Origin: Aeromicrobium ginsengisoli
GTDB taxonomy: Bacteria; Actinomycetota; Actinomycetes; Propionibacteriales; Nocardioidaceae
DNA length: 64,000 nucleotides
Direction of reading: 5' to 3'
NCBI RefSeq assembly: GCF_004134905.2
Contig: NZ_SDPQ02000001.1
Location: forward strand, 1,293,764-1,357,763
The stretch's first letter is position 1, and every line of letters begins with the position of its first letter. Under the pieces are notes generated by a model that saw nothing but the letters and a program-made list of their open reading frames with translations, had not been told where the DNA came from and did not search any database. The translations under genes were made by a program, and so were the position numbers. Below, one piece after another: positions 36,808-44,461 of this stretch.

Positions 36808-37752
36808 TCAGGCTGCAAGAGGCATGGGCACCGGGCGCCTGAAGAGCGACTGCCAGTGCCGGCCGAACTCTGGCGCCGGTCCCGCATAGCCCCGCGCCAC
36901 CAGAGCGCGATGCACCTCGAGCACGAGCGACCGGGGGTGACGCAGCTTGCGTTGAGTCACCTGGACGTACTCCCAGCCGTCCTTCCGGAACCCCGCGTAC
37001 CGATCGATGTCGCCCTCGAACTGGTCGACGTCGAACGCGTGCTGCCGCCCTTCGTACTCGATGAGCAGCTTCCACAGCAGATAGACGAGGTCACCGCAAC
37101 CCAGGAAGACACCGTCGTCATCCACGACATCGAGGTTGACGGCCGGGCGGGGCAACCCGGCGAACTCGAGCACGACCCTCGTCTCGGACTCAGTGAGCGA
37201 CCGGGAGCCGGCATCCAGCAGGGGCAGCACCGCGTTGGCGGCTCCGGCACCGGGTCGCCATGGATCGGCGTGGATGCGCGACAGCAGCGACCCGATGGTC
37301 ACGTGTTGACGATGCAGCAGCCAGTCCCCGATCTTCACGAGGTCGATCGTCCGAAGCGTCGAGGCAGCTCCGACGTAGGCCGCCTCGACGCACACCCCTG
37401 CAGAGCCCGCCGGCGGCATCGCCACGGTTCGATGCAGGAAGATGCCGGGCACGTCGAGGTGCAGGTCGCGACCGACCGTGAAGTGGAGTGGACTGCTCGG
37501 ACCGTAGTCGAGGCCCAGGCGACGGAGCCGCGTCAGGTGACTGGCGCGCGCGTCATCAGGGAGTGCTGCCTCCGCCGCATCGATGAGCTGCAGGGCGGAC
37601 AGGGGCGTACCCACCACGGTGTAGACCGCAGGGAACAGCGCCTCGAACCGCGGGTGCTCGAGCATCCGCGGCGTGATGCCGGCGCTCAACGCCTCGTGAC
37701 GACTGAAGGCGCGGCCTTGCAGATGGGTGGGCAGGGGTCGAGGCGTACGCAT
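36808..37752 (-). CDS. Solo AbiEi-like / DUF559 (Vsr-like endonuclease) protein B
   Basis: A protein of 314 aa. The N-terminal 60 residues (FSRHEALSAGITPRML...LFPAVYTVVG) resemble the AbiEi-type winged helix. The C-terminal 120 residues carry Glu190 (SESETR), Asp221, Glu232 and Glu234 with His238 (IEYEGRQH), and Asp250-Arg251 (DIDRY), the DUF559/Vsr-like nuclease pattern. Same architecture as protein A at 12011-12886, but they share little sequence. Family B palindromes lie on both sides (36685-36786, 37845-37923). I chose the ATG at 37752; a frame reaching 39051 runs through the divergent pmt gene. No partner toxin is seen. Confidence 0.8.
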   Translation of the reverse strand: MRTPRPLPTHLQGRAFSRHEALSAGITPRMLEHPRFEALFPAVYTVVGTPLSALQLIDAAEAALPDDARASHLTRLRRLGLDYGPSSPLHFTVGRDLHLDVPGIFLHRTVAMPPAGSAGVCVEAAYVGAASTLRTIDLVKIGDWLLHRQHVTIGSLLSRIHADPWRPGAGAANAVLPLLDAGSRSLTESETRVVLEFAGLPRPAVNLDVVDDDGVFLGCGDLVYLLWKLLIEYEGRQHAFDVDQFEGDIDRYAGFRKDGWEYVQVTQRKLRHPRSLVLEVHRALVARGYAGPAPEFGRHWQSLFRRPVPMPLAA

Positions 37753-37844
37753 CCATCGATCACAGCCGGACGGTGCTGCCTCAACCAGGTACGAGCCGTC
37801 GGTTGTGGACACTCCCGGCCGATTCGCCGCCTGTGCATCGGTGA

Positions 37845-37923
37845 GCATTCCACCGTTTCGCGGCTCATACGGTGGATCCTGCACCGACCAGCCCTGAAGG
37901 TGGAGAATCCACCTCTCAGGGCG
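37845..37923. repeat. Family B palindrome block, copy 2
   Basis: TTCCACC (37848-37854), spacer TTTCGCGGCTCATAC, GGTGGATCCTGCACC, then a hairpin with GCCCTGA/TCAGGGC outer and AGGTGGA/TCCACCT inner arms (37891-37922). It fills the divergent gap between the DUF559-type gene and pmt. Confidence 0.85.
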
Positions 37924-37941
37924 CTCCCCTACGCTTGGCGC

Positions 37942-39480
37942 GTGACGTTGCTGGCGAAGGTCTCCGACCGCGCATGGGGATGGATCGGGCCGATCGCCGT
38001 CACACTTCTCGCGTTCGTGCTGCGGGTCTGGAACGTCGGCAGGCCCCGCATCCTGATGTTCGACGAGACCTACTACGCCAAGGATGCGTGGTCGCTCCTC
38101 CAGCACGGCTACGTCCAGGACTTCACCGAGAACGCCAACCAGGAGATCCAGAGCGGCCGCACCACCGGGCTGATGACCGGCGACCCGACGTGGATCGTGC
38201 ACCCCGACGGCGGCAAGTGGATCATCGCGATCGGCGAGAAGATCTTCGGGCTCGATGCGTTCGGCTGGCGCATCGCCGCGGTCGTGATCGGGTCGCTGAC
38301 CGTGCTGGTGCTCGCCCGGCTGGTCCGCCGCATGACCGGCTCGACGATCATGGGCTGCGTCGCCGGACTGCTGCTGACGTTCGACGGGCTGCACTTCGTG
38401 ATGTCGCGGGTTGCCCTGCTCGACGTCTTCCTCGCGTTCTGGGTCGTCTGCGGCGTGGCGTGCATCGTCGCCGACCGCGACTGGATCCGCGACCGGCTCG
38501 GCCGCTACCGCGCGTTCCGGCCGTGGCAGCTCGCCGCCGGCGTGTGCTTCGGCATGGCGTGCGGCACGAAGTGGAACGGGATCTTCGTCCTCGCCGCGTT
38601 CGGCCTCATGGCGGTGATCTGGGAGGTGCTCGCCCGCAAGCGCGGCCACGACCCGGCGGCGCGGTCCAACGGCTGGGTCGTCACGACTCTGCGGGTGGGC
38701 GTGCCGGCGTTCGCCTCGATCGTGCTGCTCGCCGGCATCGTCTACCTCGCGACCTGGACCGGCTTCTTGATCCACCATCATGCGTACGAGGCGAGGTTCG
38801 GCCACGGCTACGGCGAGTCGTCGGCGCCCTGGGGGGCATATGTCGACAAGCCGACCCCGGGCTTCCTCGGCGAGACCCGCGACGCGTTCCGGTCGCTGTG
38901 GCACTTCCACGTCATGAACTGGAACTTCTCGGCACACGAGCTCGACAGCGCCAAGCCGCACCCGTACGAGTCGAACCCGATCGGCTGGCTCGTGATGGAG
39001 CGCCCCGTCGTCATGGAGTACAAGGGCAACTTCCCGCTCTCGGACTGCCACCCCGCGCCTGGCGGGTCATGCGTCCGCGAGGTGACGATCATGGGCAACC
39101 CGATCATCTGGTGGTCCGGCGCGCTGGCCCTGCTGGCGTCACTGGCCGCCTGGATCGTCACCCGGAGCTGGCGCTGGGGCGTCCCGGTCGTCGCCGTGCT
39201 GGTCAGCTGGCTGCCGTGGTTCTTCTTCACGGCCCGGCCGATCTTCTCCTACTACGCCGTGGCGATGATCCCGTTCACGATCATCGCGATCGTGCTGGTC
39301 ATCAACGAGCTCGCCAGCGCCGCCGCGACCCCGCGGCACCGCTATGTCGTCGGCCTGTTCACGGGCGTGTTCCTGACCGCCGTTGTGGTGTCGTTCTGGT
39401 TCTTCCACCCGGTCCTGACCGGCAAGATCATCCCGTACGACTCGTGGCACGCCCGCATGTGGTTCGACCGCTGGATCTAG
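37942..39480 (+). CDS. pmt: Polyprenol-phosphate-mannose-dependent protein O-mannosyltransferase
   Basis: A protein of 512 aa from a GTG; a polytopic GT39 enzyme with about 11 membrane helices. The catalytic Asp-Glu pair is in MFDETYYAKDAWS after the first helix. Further family blocks are HPDGGKWIIAIGEKIFG and CGTKWNGIF. It transfers mannose from polyprenyl-phosphate-mannose to Ser/Thr of secreted proteins at the Sec translocon; rsmI-pmt linkage is usual in actinobacteria. Confidence 0.93.
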   Translation: MTLLAKVSDRAWGWIGPIAVTLLAFVLRVWNVGRPRILMFDETYYAKDAWSLLQHGYVQDFTENANQEIQSGRTTGLMTGDPTWIVHPDGGKWIIAIGEKIFGLDAFGWRIAAVVIGSLTVLVLARLVRRMTGSTIMGCVAGLLLTFDGLHFVMSRVALLDVFLAFWVVCGVACIVADRDWIRDRLGRYRAFRPWQLAAGVCFGMACGTKWNGIFVLAAFGLMAVIWEVLARKRGHDPAARSNGWVVTTLRVGVPAFASIVLLAGIVYLATWTGFLIHHHAYEARFGHGYGESSAPWGAYVDKPTPGFLGETRDAFRSLWHFHVMNWNFSAHELDSAKPHPYESNPIGWLVMERPVVMEYKGNFPLSDCHPAPGGSCVREVTIMGNPIIWWSGALALLASLAAWIVTRSWRWGVPVVAVLVSWLPWFFFTARPIFSYYAVAMIPFTIIAIVLVINELASAAATPRHRYVVGLFTGVFLTAVVVSFWFFHPVLTGKIIPYDSWHARMWFDRWI

Positions 39481-39594
39481 GGCGTTGGTCTGGACGCCAT
39501 CTGGAGTTCGTACGATCAATCCTCCGAGGATGAGCGCGAGACCCTTTCGCACTTCATACTTGATAGTCGACGACGATCTCTGGAGGGAGAGCCC

Positions 39595-40887
39595 GTGAGG
39601 AGTCTGCTGTCCGCACCGCGGCCGCGACGCCGTGCTGCGCTGGCGGCGGTGCTCTCGATCATCGCGGTGCCCCTCGTGGCGGCGTCGACCGCCGAGGCGG
39701 CGGACGCCTGCGATCCGGCGCAGGCCTGCGTCATCGTCAAGGTCGTCTCGACGTCGGACGGCAAGGGCACGACGCTGGAGACCCGCTACTTCAACGCGAG
39801 CGAGCTCCAGGCCTGGGGCGACGGCCTCGTCACGGCCCCGCCCTATCTCACTCGCGGCCAGAGCGGGAAGGTCTCGCCTCGGCCCCGGCCCGCCACAGCC
39901 CTGCCTCTCCGCACCCTGCTCTCGTCGCCGGTGTTCACGAAGGATCCCGAGACTGCTGTGACGTTCTCCGAGTCCAACGGCACCTCCGCGCCGACGGTGC
40001 TCGACAAGCCCGACTTCAGCGACCCCGCGACGGCGACCGACAAGGACCCATATCCCTTCCTGGACGACCTGCAGCCCGCGCTCTACGTCACGGGCACCGG
40101 ACAGATCGGTTACGTCCGGCCGCTGCGCGACGAGGATGACGTCAACTCCACCGACCAGTTCAAGGTCGACCCGGGCAGCAGCGTCACGCTCACGATCCAC
40201 ACCACCGGCAAGCTGCTCCAACCCGTCGCCCACGCCAGCAGCACGTCGGTCGACACCAAGGCGACCGTCTCGTTCTCCACGACGTACGCCCAGAAGTTGC
40301 GCACCAACATCATCAAGTGGCGCTGGACCTTCGGCGACGGCGAGACGCTGCACTCCGCCCAGGAGAAGCCGACCCACCGCTACGCCACCAAGGGCACCTA
40401 TCCGGTGTTCGTCGAGGTGCGCGGCACTGACGGCTCGTACGGGCGATCGGCGCCCATCGAGATGAAGGTCGCCAAGCCGCCCAAGCCGCCGAAGACCAGC
40501 GGGGGCGGCGGCACAGGTGGCGGCACGGGTGGCGGCGGCACCGGCGGTGGCTACATCCCGCCCTACATCCCCGCTCCCCCGAGCATCGACAACCCGCCAT
40601 CGGTCGACAAACCGCCGACGACCGACCAGCCGACCACGCCGGTCGACGACGGGCTCCAGGAGGTCGAGGGCTTCGTGCTCGCCGGCGCCGGGGCCGAGCA
40701 GGGCGAGAGCATTCCCGGCACGCAGGCCCAGCCGCAGCCGACCAAGGCCAGTGAGCTGTCCACCAGCCGCAAGATCAGCGGAGCTGTGATCGGCGGCCTC
40801 GCCGTCATCCTGCTGCTGGGACTCGGCGCCGAGATCGAGACACGATGGGCCAGCACGAGGCTGGCCCACCTGAGGAGACGTACATGA
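39595..40887 (+). CDS. Exported PKD-domain protein with C-terminal membrane anchor
   Basis: A protein of 430 aa from a GTG with a GGAGGGAG site upstream. A signal peptide (AALAAVLSIIAVPLVAASTAEAA) is followed by an extracellular part with a PKD domain at about 215-300 (WRWTFGDGETLHSAQEKPTH and YATKGTYPVFVEV), then a Gly/Thr- and Pro-rich linker (about 305-345), and one membrane helix near 400-418 with a basic end. It is surface-exposed and tethered. It is the first gene of an apparent operon with a TolQ/MotA-like channel and a DUF2149 protein, joined by a micro-ORF cassette. Function unknown. Confidence 0.8.
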   Translation: MRSLLSAPRPRRRAALAAVLSIIAVPLVAASTAEAADACDPAQACVIVKVVSTSDGKGTTLETRYFNASELQAWGDGLVTAPPYLTRGQSGKVSPRPRPATALPLRTLLSSPVFTKDPETAVTFSESNGTSAPTVLDKPDFSDPATATDKDPYPFLDDLQPALYVTGTGQIGYVRPLRDEDDVNSTDQFKVDPGSSVTLTIHTTGKLLQPVAHASSTSVDTKATVSFSTTYAQKLRTNIIKWRWTFGDGETLHSAQEKPTHRYATKGTYPVFVEVRGTDGSYGRSAPIEMKVAKPPKPPKTSGGGGTGGGTGGGGTGGGYIPPYIPAPPSIDNPPSVDKPPTTDQPTTPVDDGLQEVEGFVLAGAGAEQGESIPGTQAQPQPTKASELSTSRKISGAVIGGLAVILLLGLGAEIETRWASTRLAHLRRRT

Positions 40888-40967
40888 GCGAGCGCAGCGA
40901 GCGAACAATTCAAGCAATCATGCCGGCGCATCCGTACCGTGCCTTTCCTACGGAGGCTCCGGCATGA
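40884..40967 (+). repeat. MIRU-like micro-ORF cassette, copy 2 (PKD-tolQ junction)
   Basis: An 84-base frame of 27 codons and a stop. Its ATG overlaps the TGA of the PKD gene (40885-40887) and its TGA overlaps the ATG of the channel gene at 40964. The peptide starts MSERSERT, has MPAHPYRAFP and ends EAPA. CGGAGG near the end fits as the ribosome site for the next gene. Confidence 0.85.
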
Positions 40968-41704
40968 CCGACGGCATCTACAGCATCATCTTCCACGTCG
41001 CGGAGGCGCTGGAGCTCCCGGTGGTGATCCTCGCGCTGCTGGCGCTGGCCGCCGTGCTCGTGGAGACGGGGATGTTCATCGTCGAGCTGGTCAAGCGCCG
41101 CCGCCGTACGTTCACCGCGCTGGCCCGCTCCGGCGCATCGGCCCGCGAGGCCGTCGACGCCGGGCGTACGACCGAGGCGTCCGCGTTGCTGCAGACCGTG
41201 GCGTGGAGCAGTGCCGTCGGTGCCGCGTTCAGCGTCATCGTCAAGGAGGTCGGCAAGACCGGCGCCGACACCCGCATCGCCAAGGAGCTCGCCGACTTCG
41301 ACTTCTCCCGGCAGGGCCGCCTGTCCCGCACGCGCCTGCTGGTGCGCGTCGGCCCGGCGCTCGGCCTGATGGGCACGTTGATCCCCCTGGCGCCCGCGCT
41401 CGACGGCCTCGCCCGCGGCGACGTCGACGCGCTCACCGAGAACCTGCGGCTCGCGTTCTCGATCACGGTGCTCGGCATCCTGATCGGCGTGCTCGCCCTC
41501 GGCCTGTCGCTCGTACGCGAGCGGCTCTACGGCCAGGACTTCTCCGATCTCGAGTACATCGCTGCGGTGCTCACCGACGACGGCACGGGCGCCTCAGCGG
41601 TCAACCCGGTGCCGACGAAGCCGACGCCGGCCGCGACGCTGCGCGATCCCGCACCGCTGACGCCCAAGGCCGACCTGCCGCCGCTGACGGAGACCACCTC
41701 ATGA
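40964..41704 (+). CDS. MotA/TolQ/ExbB proton-channel family protein
   Basis: A protein of 246 aa with three membrane helices (about 16-40, 126-148, 165-188). The central block LVRVGPALGLMGTLIPLAPALDGLARGD matches the family G-x-x-G-T hairpin. It would form a pentameric ion-driven channel in the membrane. Its partner is the downstream DUF2149 protein (ATGA overlap), in place of ExbD/TolR. What the energy drives is unknown; the exported PKD protein upstream is a candidate. Confidence 0.85.
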   Translation: MTDGIYSIIFHVAEALELPVVILALLALAAVLVETGMFIVELVKRRRRTFTALARSGASAREAVDAGRTTEASALLQTVAWSSAVGAAFSVIVKEVGKTGADTRIAKELADFDFSRQGRLSRTRLLVRVGPALGLMGTLIPLAPALDGLARGDVDALTENLRLAFSITVLGILIGVLALGLSLVRERLYGQDFSDLEYIAAVLTDDGTGASAVNPVPTKPTPAATLRDPAPLTPKADLPPLTETTS

Positions 41705-42129
41705 TCCACGTGACGCCTCGCGCCCGCATCTCCCGCGACAACGCCGGCGACCCGCTCGACGGCCTGGTCAACATGTTCGACATCGGCATCGTCCTCGCGG
41801 TCGCGTTCCTGCTGGCGGCGCTGTCGTCGCTCGGCCTCGAGGGCGCGGTCAGCGACAAGGGACTGGTCAAGCCCGCGCTCGGCGAGGTCACCACCAAGCC
41901 CGGCGAAGAGGTCAAGGATGTGCCGCCCAACGGCACCAAGACGGTCGGCCGCGGCACACCTGTCGGCACGGTCTATCGCCTCGCCGACGGCCGCCTCGTC
42001 TACGTCACGCAGGACGCCGCAGGCAGTACGACGGCGACGCCCTCGCCGTCCGACGCGACGCCGAGCGTGCCGACACCGAGCACCCCGACCGTCCCGACGC
42101 CGAGCTTCCCGACGACGCCGACGCCTTAG
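41701..42129 (+). CDS. DUF2149 protein, putative ExbD/TolR-like partner
   Basis: A protein of 142 aa. RDNAGDPLDGLVNMFDIGIVLAVAFLLAAL (about 11-40) is a single membrane helix preceded by an Asp-rich stretch, as in ExbD/TolR, where an Asp in the helix region carries protons. The outside part includes YRLADGRLVYV and a low-complexity Pro/Thr/Ser tail. DUF2149 genes are known to accompany MotA/TolQ/ExbB genes. A 396-aa frame upstream of the ATG is a shadow of the channel gene. Confidence 0.75.
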   Translation: MIHVTPRARISRDNAGDPLDGLVNMFDIGIVLAVAFLLAALSSLGLEGAVSDKGLVKPALGEVTTKPGEEVKDVPPNGTKTVGRGTPVGTVYRLADGRLVYVTQDAAGSTTATPSPSDATPSVPTPSTPTVPTPSFPTTPTP

Positions 42130-42132
42130 TCA

Positions 42133-42222
42133 CCCTGCGGCGGTGGATCTTCCACCGTTTGAGCTCCCACAAGGTGGAGAAGTCACCGCTGCGACCCAAA
42201 GGTGGAGAATCCACCGCTCAGG
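42133..42222. repeat. Family B palindrome block, copy 3, away from any nuclease gene
   Basis: GGCGGTGGATCTTCCACCG, spacer TTTGAGCTCCCACAA, GGTGGAGAAGTCACCGC, then GGTGGAGAATCCACCGC. It sits between convergent DUF2149 and tetR genes and covers the tetR stop codon. Same motif order and spacer type as copies 1 and 2, 4-5 kb away. Confidence 0.85.
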
Positions 42223-42808
42223 CGCCGGCACCCTTCAACGCGAGCCCGGTGATCCAGGCGATCTCGGCGGCGGCCTCCCGGGCCGGCTTCGAGGGGCGGG
42301 TGATCGCCGACAGCACGAGGCGTACGACAACCTCGACCGCGACCTCGAGCTCGTCGTCGGTGAACGGCGTCGGCGGATAGAGGTCATCGACGCACTGCTT
42401 TACGACCTCTACGGCAGCCTCGACGATCTCGCCGGACTCCGTCGTCAGGATCTGCAGGAAGTCGGCGTCCTGCTCCTCGGGCAGCGACGTGACGATCGTG
42501 CGGACCAGCAGGCTCTGCTCCCCCATCAGCAGGGCACCCTCGCAGGCCGCGCGGATGCCCTCGACGAGCGTCGTCTCCGCCGACATCCGATCGCGGACGA
42601 CGTCGAGGAACCGAACCAGCTCACGCATCGCCAGCTGTTCGGCGAGCCCGTGCTTGTTGCCGAACTCGTTGTAGACGGTCTGCCGGCTCACGCCCGCCCG
42701 CTCGCCGATGCGAGCCATCGTGACGCTCGACCAGCCGGTGTCCTCGATCATGGCCTGCGCGGCATCAAGCAGCCGCTCGCGGACCGGCGCGACGGCGGTG
42801 GTCGTCAT
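42218..42808 (-). CDS. TetR family regulator of the alkane operon
   Basis: A protein of 196 aa. The N-terminal HTH (VTMARIGERAGVSRQTVYNEFGNKHGLAEQL is the region, residues about 29-59) and a long C-terminal ligand domain are visible. It is the last gene of the alkB-rubA-rubA-rubB operon (ATGA overlap with rubB), the position of the AlkX/AlkU-type repressor in actinobacteria. The palindrome at 45707-45733 upstream of alkB is its likely operator. Confidence 0.88.
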   Translation of the reverse strand: MTTTAVAPVRERLLDAAQAMIEDTGWSSVTMARIGERAGVSRQTVYNEFGNKHGLAEQLAMRELVRFLDVVRDRMSAETTLVEGIRAACEGALLMGEQSLLVRTIVTSLPEEQDADFLQILTTESGEIVEAAVEVVKQCVDDLYPPTPFTDDELEVAVEVVVRLVLSAITRPSKPAREAAAEIAWITGLALKGAGA

Positions 42809-43983
42809 GATTCGGCCCCCAGCACGTCCTCGAGACGCTGACCGGCAGCGATCCACTTCTCGGCGGCCCGGATGTCGCGCGGCCGGCCGATCCCGACGGC
42901 ACCGCGTACGACGCCCTCGTCCAGCAGGTAGGCGATGAAGTCCCGGTCGTCCAGTGAGCCGTGCACCACGAGCTCGTGGGACGTCTCGGGCCACCCGGTC
43001 ACCTGCAGGTTGTGGCCGTACTGGTCCGACCAGCACCACGGCACCTCGACGAACGGCTCCTCAGCGCCCGCCATGACCTTGCCGATCGCACTCCCGTGAT
43101 TCTGCGCGCCCTGCCAGTGCTCGACGCGGTGCCGGCCGCCGAGCACGCCGTTGGGCTGGTTGGCGACATCGCCGGCCGCGAACACGTCGGGCGCCGACGT
43201 GCGGCCGAACGCGTCGACCACGATGCCGTTGGCGACCTGGATGCCGGCCGCCTCGGCGAGCTCGACGTTGGGCTCCATGCCGACGGCGACCACGACGACC
43301 TTCGCCGACCACGTACGCCCGTCCGTCGCGCGTACGACCGTCTCGCCGCCTTCATCTTCGATCGACGCCACCTCGACGCCGGTGTGCAGATCGGTGCCCT
43401 CGCTCTTGTGCAGGTCGACGTAGAGCTCGCCGAGCTCGGGCGGCAACAGGCGCGGCAGGGGCAACGCCGCCGTCTCCAGCAGCGTCACCTCGCAGCCGGT
43501 CGTCCGCGCGCTCGCGGCAATCTCGGAGCCGATGAGCCCGGCGCCGACGACGATCAGGTGGTGCCCAGGTGCGAGCTCGGACTGCAGGCTCGGCGCGTCG
43601 GCAAGACTGCGGAGCGTACGAATGCCGGAGGCCGACCAGGGGTTGCGCGCGCGTCCACCGGTCGCGAGCAGCAGCTGGTCGTAGCCGACCTCCTCGCCGT
43701 CAGCGAGGCGGACGACATGCGCGTCGACGTCGATCGCCTCGACCGTGACGCCGGTGCGCAGACTGACCGACTGCTGCTCGTACCACTCGGGCTTCTTGAT
43801 GCGGATCTCGTCGGGCGTCTTCTCGCCGCGGACGATCTCCTTGGACACCGGAGGGCGGCGATAGGGCAGCTCGGGCTCGGCGCCCAGCAGGTCGATCTCA
43901 CCCTCGTAGCCGCTGCGCCGCATCGCCGCGGCCGCGCTGACCCCGGCGATGCCAGCCCCGACGATGACCGTCCGGTGGGTCAT
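42805..43983 (-). CDS. rubB: Rubredoxin-NAD(P) reductase
   Basis: A protein of 392 aa with two Rossmann motifs: VIVGAGIAGVSAAAAMR for FAD at the N-terminus and LIVVGAGLIGSEIA for NAD(P)H, plus the TSAPDVFAAGDVA FAD loop. A C-terminal reductase domain follows. It passes electrons from NAD(P)H to rubredoxin for AlkB. Ferredoxin reductases are close relatives, but the operon context identifies it. Confidence 0.9.
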   Translation of the reverse strand: MTHRTVIVGAGIAGVSAAAAMRRSGYEGEIDLLGAEPELPYRRPPVSKEIVRGEKTPDEIRIKKPEWYEQQSVSLRTGVTVEAIDVDAHVVRLADGEEVGYDQLLLATGGRARNPWSASGIRTLRSLADAPSLQSELAPGHHLIVVGAGLIGSEIAASARTTGCEVTLLETAALPLPRLLPPELGELYVDLHKSEGTDLHTGVEVASIEDEGGETVVRATDGRTWSAKVVVVAVGMEPNVELAEAAGIQVANGIVVDAFGRTSAPDVFAAGDVANQPNGVLGGRHRVEHWQGAQNHGSAIGKVMAGAEEPFVEVPWCWSDQYGHNLQVTGWPETSHELVVHGSLDDRDFIAYLLDEGVVRGAVGIGRPRDIRAAEKWIAAGQRLEDVLGAES

Positions 43984-44151
43984 TCAGACCAGCTCGAGCA
44001 TCGTGAAGTCGGCCTTGGCGGCACCGCAGTCGGGGCACGTCCAGTCGTCGGGGATGTCCTCCCACTTGGTGCCCGGAGGGATGTCCTCCTCGGGCCAGCC
44101 CTCCGCCTCGTCGTAGATGAAGCCGCACTGCTGGCATTCCCAACGCTTCAT
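43984..44151 (-). CDS. Rubredoxin, AlkG2 type
   Basis: A protein of 55 aa. Two iron-binding knuckles, [15 protein letters not shown] and [12 protein letters not shown], with the second CxxCG not followed by Arg, as in AlkG2-type rubredoxins able to feed AlkB. It lies between rubA1 (ATGA overlap) and rubB (adjacent), so electron flow rubB to this protein to AlkB is likely. Confidence 0.92.
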   Translation of the reverse strand: MKRWECQQCGFIYDEAEGWPEEDIPPGTKWEDIPDDWTCPDCGAAKADFTMLELV

Positions 44152-44381
44152 GGCTTGTCTCCCTTGGCTCGGGTCTCGGCAGCGATGATGTTGCCGTCCT
44201 GGTCGTTGTGCTCGAACTCCTCGATCGGCAGGAAGTCGACCTGCTCACGTACGCCGCAGTCGGGGCACGTCCAGTCGGCGTCGATCTCCGCGAACGGCGT
44301 GCCGGCCGGCCAGCCCTCCCTCGGGTTGCCCTGCTCCTCGTCATACACGTACTCGCAGTTGGGGCAGATAAACAAGCTCAT
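44148..44381 (-). CDS. Rubredoxin, AlkG1 type
   Basis: A protein of 77 aa. The knuckles are [15 protein letters not shown] and [13 protein letters not shown]. The Arg soon after the second CxxCG and the longer acidic C-terminus mark the AlkG1 type, which in published complementation work could not replace AlkG as the electron donor to AlkB. The first knuckle has Glu (CPNCE) where Gly or Lys is usual. The ATG is the overlap site of the micro-ORF cassette. Confidence 0.9.
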   Translation of the reverse strand: MSLFICPNCEYVYDEEQGNPREGWPAGTPFAEIDADWTCPDCGVREQVDFLPIEEFEHNDQDGNIIAAETRAKGDKP

Positions 44382-44461
44382 GCCGTCACCTCCACCAGAA
44401 GCCCACGATACGGAGGCGCCGGCATGACCACTTCATTGTTCACTCGCTGGCGCTGGCTCAT
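44378..44461 (-). repeat. MIRU-like micro-ORF cassette, copy 3 (alkB-rubA junction)
   Basis: An 84-base frame of 27 codons and a stop. Its ATG (44461-44459) overlaps the alkB TGA and its TGA (44380-44378) overlaps the rubA1 ATG. The peptide starts MSQRQRVN, has MPAPPYRGLL and ends VTA. GGTGGAGGTGA near the end fits the rubA1 ribosome site. The central 25 bases differ from copy 1 at one position. Confidence 0.85.

Noticed and set aside
36685..37923. Palindromes around protein B considered as terminal inverted repeats of an insertion sequence
   Set aside because: The ends are multi-unit hairpins, not single inverted termini; no target duplication is seen and the enclosed protein is not a known transposase.
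36856..37941. A very long plus-strand frame (874 aa) that would fuse an extra N-terminal part to Pmt
   Set aside because: The first 360 codons are antisense to the DUF559-type gene and cross the family B repeat; the Pmt N-terminus starts at the GTG at 37942.
37753..39051. A 747-aa minus-strand frame that extends the DUF559-type protein B backwards
   Set aside because: The extension is antisense to pmt; protein B begins at 37752 with a normal N-terminus.
40939..41700. A plus-strand frame giving a 396-aa protein ending in DUF2149
   Set aside because: It lies out of frame within the TolQ-like gene; the ATG at 41701 overlaps that gene's stop and gives the proper DUF2149 start.
39595..42129. PKD-TolQ-DUF2149 operon considered as a Zorya-like defence system
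   Set aside because: ZorB (OmpA-like) and effector genes ZorC/ZorD are absent and the neighbours are not defence genes.
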